Source: Pseudomonadota bacterium
GTDB taxonomy: Bacteria; Pseudomonadota; Gammaproteobacteria; Xanthomonadales; Xanthomonadaceae
DNA: 8,170 nucleotides
Assembly: GCA_023457475.1 (NCBI GenBank)
Contig: JAEWLO010000163.1
Span: 1 to 8,170, forward strand
Direction: 5' to 3'
The notes beneath the pieces were generated by a model. The model saw nothing but the letters and a program-made list of their open reading frames with translations, searched no databases and had not been told where the DNA came from. Below, one piece after another: positions 5,630 to 8,170 of this stretch (positions are counted from its first letter, which is position 1; the number at the start of each line of letters is the position of its first letter). A program made the position numbers and the translations under genes.

Positions 5630-6180
5630 AGTTCAATCTCCAGATGCTGCTGCAGCGCCTGCCGGGCGCGCGAAAGATGGGTTTTGACCGCGCCTTCGCT
5701 GCAGCCCATGGCCGCAGCGGTTGTCGCGCCGTCCAGCTGCTCCAGCACGCGCAGCGTGAAGGCCTCGCGCTGCCGGGCAGGCAGGGCGCGCAGGGCCTGC
5801 ACCAGCTGGCTGTACTGCTCGCGCTGGTCATGTGACTCGGCCGGACCCGGGCCGGTATCCGCCCAGTCGATGTCGTGGTCGCCGACGTCCTCTTTGCTGC
5901 TCCAGAACCGCAGCCGGAAACTGCGGCGGCGCTGCAGGTCCACCACGCGGCGGCGCAGAATGCTCCAGAACAATGGCGACCATTCCGCCGCCGGCTTGTC
6001 GCGGTAGCCCAGCATGCGCAGCATCGCGTCCTGCACCGCATCCAGCGCGTCGTCGCGCTGGCGCAGGCCGGCTTCGGCGAAGCGGAACGCGCGCGGGCCG
6101 ATCCCGGCCAGGAACACGTCCAGCGACACCGGCAGGGCGGCATCGGCTTCGAGGGGCGGGGCGGGGAGGGACGGGCTCAC
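5626..6180 (-). CDS. ECF-like RNA polymerase sigma factor
   Basis: This is a 184-residue sigma-70-family factor of ECF size. Region 2 spans about 19-87 (SLDVFLAGIGPRAFRFA, DDALDAVQDAMLRML at 43-57, and WSILRRRVVDLQRRR), where -10 recognition and core binding reside. Region 4 spans about 129-180 (LPARQREAFTLRVLEQLDGATTAAAMGCSEGAVKTHLSRARQAL), a helix-turn-helix for -35 recognition. No sigma 1.1 or region 3 is present. KPAAEWSPLFWSILRRR resembles the sigma factors found with DUF3619 and DUF3106 genes in Betaproteobacteria. The GTG at 6180 was chosen because the protein then begins shortly before region 2; GTG 6186 is equally possible. The frame stays open to 6534, but that part overlaps the divergent pntAB gene and lacks family character. 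No strong ribosome site is seen. Regulon unknown. Confidence 0.88.
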   Translation of the reverse strand: MSPSLPAPPLEADAALPVSLDVFLAGIGPRAFRFAEAGLRQRDDALDAVQDAMLRMLGYRDKPAAEWSPLFWSILRRRVVDLQRRRSFRLRFWSSKEDVGDHDIDWADTGPGPAESHDQREQYSQLVQALRALPARQREAFTLRVLEQLDGATTAAAMGCSEGAVKTHLSRARQALQQHLEIEL

Positions 6181-6215
6181 CAGCACAGGGTAGCGCTCGC
6201 GCGGAGGGATACCGT

Positions 6216-6246
6216 GAGAACGCACCACGGTGCCGTCGGTTGACAG
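6216..6246 (-). promoter_or_regulatory. Possible ECF-type promoter of the sigma-factor operon
   Basis: On the minus strand CTGTCAACC (6246-6238) is followed after 15 bases by CGTTCTC (6222-6216). A -35 with an AAC core and a -10 beginning CGT are features of many ECF promoters, and such factors often activate their own operon. It lies 36-66 bases before the GTG at 6180. Single occurrence, so weak evidence. Confidence 0.25.
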
Positions 6247-6313
6247 CTGCCCAGATCGGTTCAGCCCGTGGTTATGATGGGGCACGGGACAACCGCCTGG
6301 GAGAAAGACGGCA

Positions 6314-6622
6314 ATGAGCGACGGGTTCGTGGCGTTGTACATCTTCATGCTGGCTGCCATTGCCGGCCATGTGATCATTTCGCGGGTGCCGGTGATCCTG
6401 CACACCCCTCTGATGTCCGGGTCCAACTTCATCCACGGCATCGTGCTGATCGGCGCGATGGTGGTGCTCGGCCATGCCCAGACCCCGCTGGAGAAGATCA
6501 TCGGCTTCATCGCCGTGGTGCTGGGCGCGGGCAATGCCGCCGGCGGCTACGTGGTCACCGAACGGATGCTGGACATGTTCAAGCCGAGTGCCAAGCGCGC
6601 CGACCCGGAGAAGACGCCTTGA
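6314..6622 (+). CDS. pntAB: NAD(P) transhydrogenase subunit alpha part 2 (PntAB, membrane)
   Basis: This 102-residue protein is the small membrane subunit supplying the first helices of the proton channel domain II. Three hydrophobic segments are seen: about 6-26 (VALYIFMLAAIAGHVII), 38-54 (NFIHGIVLIGAMVVLG) and 61-80 (KIIGFIAVVLGAGNAAGGYV). The motif HTPLMSGSNFIHGIVL (30-45) and the ending GYVVTERMLDMF are hallmarks of PntAB. Length is typical (about 95-110). GGGAGA ends 9 bases before the ATG. It overlaps pntB by four bases, so the two are translationally coupled. It is divergent from the sigma-factor operon across about 130 bases, so it must be transcribed from its own promoter or by read-through unrelated to pntAA. 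A sigma-70-like TATGAT at 6273-6278 is in place, but without a matching -35. Confidence 0.96.
   Translation: MSDGFVALYIFMLAAIAGHVIISRVPVILHTPLMSGSNFIHGIVLIGAMVVLGHAQTPLEKIIGFIAVVLGAGNAAGGYVVTERMLDMFKPSAKRADPEKTP
6607..6621 (+). promoter_or_regulatory. Ribosome site and TTG start of pntB
   Basis: GGAG at 6607-6610 lies 8 bases before TTG 6619-6621. TTG shares TTGA with the pntAB stop (TGA 6620-6622). This fixes the pntB start within a frame that is open from 6268. Confidence 0.8.
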
Positions 6623-8076
6623 ACATCAGCACCGCGCAGTTCCTGCACTGGGCCGTGCAGACCAGCTACCTGGTGGCGGCCACCCTGTTCCTGCTCGGCC
6701 TGCAGCGCATGGCCTCGCCGGTGACCGCCCGCAGCGGGATCCGCTGGGCCGGCCTGGGCATGCTGATTGCCACCGTGGCCACCTTCTTCCTGCCCGACCT
6801 GCACAACGTTCCGCTGATCCTGGCGGCAGTGGCGATCGGCACCGGCGTGGCGTGGTGGTCGGCCAAGCGGGTCGCCATCACCGACATGCCGCAGATGGTG
6901 GCGCTGTACAACGGCATGGGCGGCGGTTCGGCGGCCGCCATCGGCGCGGTGGAACTGCTGCGCTTCTCCTTCCTGGTCAACCGCGACACCACGCACTGGA
7001 GCGCGCAGGCCATCGCCGACCTGGCCGCGCGGCAGCCTTCAGCTACGGTGCTGGCCCTGGCGGTGATTGGTTCGGCGATCGGAGCGGTGTCCCTGTCCGG
7101 CTCGGTGATCGCCTGGGCCAAGCTGGATGGTCGGCTGGACCGCCGGGTGACCTTCCCCGGGCAGCAGGCGTTCAATCTGGTCGTGGCGGTGGCCATGGTC
7201 GCGCTGGGCGTATGGGCGGCGGTCAGCCTACAGCCGGTGGCGATCATCGCCTTCTTCGTGGTGGCGCTGGCGCTGGGCGTGCTGATGACGCTGCCGATCG
7301 GCGGGGCCGACATGCCGGTGGTCATTTCGCTCTACAACGCATTCACCGGGCTGGCGGTGGCGTTTGAAGGCTATGTGCTGGGAAATGAGGCGCTGATTAT
7401 CGCCGGCATGATGGTCGGTGCAGCTGGCATTCTGCTGACCCGGTTGATGGCCAAGGCGATGAACCGCCCGATCAGTGGCGTGCTGTTCTCCAACTTCGGC
7501 GGCGGCGGCGGCGCGGCACAGGAGATTGCCGGCGCGCAGAAGCCGATCGACGCCAGCGACGTGGCGGCGATGCTGGCGTTCGCCGAGCGCGTGGTGATCG
7601 TGCCGGGGTACGGCCTGGCCGTGGCCCAGGCCCAGCACAAGATCTGGGAACTGGCGCAGCGCCTGATCGAGCGCGGAGTGAAGGTGAAGTTCGCCATCCA
7701 CCCGGTGGCTGGGCGCATGCCGGGGCACATGAACGTGCTGCTGGCCGAGGCGGGCGTGCCGTACGACCTGATCGCGGACATGGACGACATCAATCCCGAG
7801 TTCCCCACCACCGACGTGGCGCTGGTGATCGGGGCCAACGACGTGGTCAACCCGGTGGCCCGCACCGACCCGGCCAGCCCGATCTATGGCATGCCGATTC
7901 TGGACGTGGTGAACGCGCGCAACGTGGTGGTGATCAAGCGCGGCAAGGGAACGGGCTTTGCCGGCATCGAGAATGCGCTGTTCTACGCCGATAACGCGCG
8001 GATGCTGTACGGCGACGGGGCGGGGGCGGCGAGCGCCTTGGTCAGCGAACTGAAGGCACTGGACGGTGGGCATTGA
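6619..8076 (+). CDS. pntB: NAD(P) transhydrogenase subunit beta (PntB)
   Basis: This 485-residue subunit holds the rest of the proton channel (domain II) and the NADP(H)-binding domain III. About eight or nine hydrophobic helices lie between 12 and 275, including GGADMPVVISLYNAFTGLAVAFEGY (228-252) with Asp231 and Asn240, equivalent by alignment to the E. coli beta Asp213 and Asn222. Domain III shows GYGLAVAQAQ (330-339), HPVAGRMPGHMNVLLAEA (361-378), the loop DLIADMDDINPEF (383-395), GANDVVNPVA (405-414) and KRGKGTGFAGIENALFY (440-456), which bind NADP(H). The position matching E. coli beta His91 appears to be Asn98 (VALYNGMGGG), as I recall for the three-subunit type. It starts at TTG 6619; the frame is open from 6268, but that part overlaps pntAB. 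Together with PntAA and PntAB it uses the proton gradient to make NADPH from NADH. Family assignment is certain. Confidence 0.97.
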   Translation: MNISTAQFLHWAVQTSYLVAATLFLLGLQRMASPVTARSGIRWAGLGMLIATVATFFLPDLHNVPLILAAVAIGTGVAWWSAKRVAITDMPQMVALYNGMGGGSAAAIGAVELLRFSFLVNRDTTHWSAQAIADLAARQPSATVLALAVIGSAIGAVSLSGSVIAWAKLDGRLDRRVTFPGQQAFNLVVAVAMVALGVWAAVSLQPVAIIAFFVVALALGVLMTLPIGGADMPVVISLYNAFTGLAVAFEGYVLGNEALIIAGMMVGAAGILLTRLMAKAMNRPISGVLFSNFGGGGGAAQEIAGAQKPIDASDVAAMLAFAERVVIVPGYGLAVAQAQHKIWELAQRLIERGVKVKFAIHPVAGRMPGHMNVLLAEAGVPYDLIADMDDINPEFPTTDVALVIGANDVVNPVARTDPASPIYGMPILDVVNARNVVVIKRGKGTGFAGIENALFYADNARMLYGDGAGAASALVSELKALDGGH

Positions 8077-8080
8077 GAGT

Positions 8081-8135
8081 TCGCATGCACCCCGAGGTCC
8101 GGCCAACGGCCGAGGGTATGCATCATCGCATGCGC
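8081..8135. repeat. GC-rich imperfect palindromes after pntB
   Basis: CGGCC (8102-8106 region) and GGCCG flank AAC, and GCATGC occurs at both ends (near 8085 and 8130). The arms are imperfect and no U-tract follows. It may stabilise the pntB mRNA end, but this is weak. Confidence 0.3.
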
Positions 8136-8147
8136 GCTGACGCCCCA

Positions 8148-8166
8148 CGATCCGCTGCGCGGATCG
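8148..8166. repeat. Short perfect palindrome downstream of pntB
   Basis: CGATCCGC (8148-8155) pairs with GCGGATCG (8159-8166) around loop TGC. No T-run is seen before the window ends, so a terminator role is uncertain. It resembles the SMAG stem size but no GTAG head is visible at either side. Confidence 0.55.
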
Positions 8167-8170
8167 CGGC

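Noticed and set aside
6240..6278. TTGACA (6240-6245) and TATGAT (6273-6278) as a pntAB promoter
   Set aside because: Both hexamers look good alone, but the 27-base spacer is far from the 16-18 needed by sigma-70.
6181..6534. Longer sigma-factor frame starting at 6534
   Set aside because: The extension is antisense to pntAB and has no sigma-factor similarity; region 2 begins just after GTG 6180.
6268..6618. Long frame upstream of pntB starting at 6268
   Set aside because: It overlaps the well-supported pntAB gene in another frame; TTG 6619 with GGAG is the real start.

Overview
The window looks like chromosomal DNA of a Stenotrophomonas-like member of the Xanthomonadaceae. Three things point there: GC-rich core genes with GTG/TTG starts; several GTAG-headed short palindromes of the kind described as SMAG elements in Stenotrophomonas maltophilia; and a protein with a C-terminal XVIPCD-type domain, the secretion signal for the bacteria-killing X-type IV secretion system of this family. 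The genus is inferred from these features and was not checked by any search.

Layout. Positions 1-217 are a leader with a weak promoter. Positions 218-1300 (+) encode PntAA, the NAD(H)-binding subunit of the proton-translocating transhydrogenase. Its partners PntAB (6314-6622, +) and PntB (6619-8076, +) lie about 5 kb further on. Between them are three unrelated modules. (1) An antibacterial effector/immunity pair on the minus strand: a lipoprotein (3475-2621) followed with a 1-base stop/start overlap by the effector (2621-1332). (2) A gene-poor, repeat-rich stretch (3476-4880). It holds an inverted pair of SMAG palindromes, a candidate structured RNA leader (3972-4094, an H-type pseudoknot by direct reading) followed by a terminator-like hairpin (4097-4129), a small ribbon-helix-helix-like protein gene (4160-4627, +), a roughly 82-bp palindromic repeat (4685-4766) and a fourth SMAG copy. 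(3) A tight minus-strand operon of an ECF-like sigma factor (6180-5626), a one-helix membrane protein (5629-5300) and a secreted DUF3106-like repeat protein (5297-4881), divergent from pntAB.

How the genes fit together. PntAA, PntAB and PntB make one membrane enzyme that couples proton import to hydride transfer from NADH to NADP+. The lipoprotein should protect the cell from the co-encoded effector and its siblings' copies. The membrane and secreted proteins downstream of the sigma factor are likely to regulate it or belong to its response. The most interesting unexplained signals are the pseudoknot-plus-terminator leader in front of the ribbon-helix-helix gene and the effector's N-terminal toxin region, which I cannot assign to a known enzyme class.
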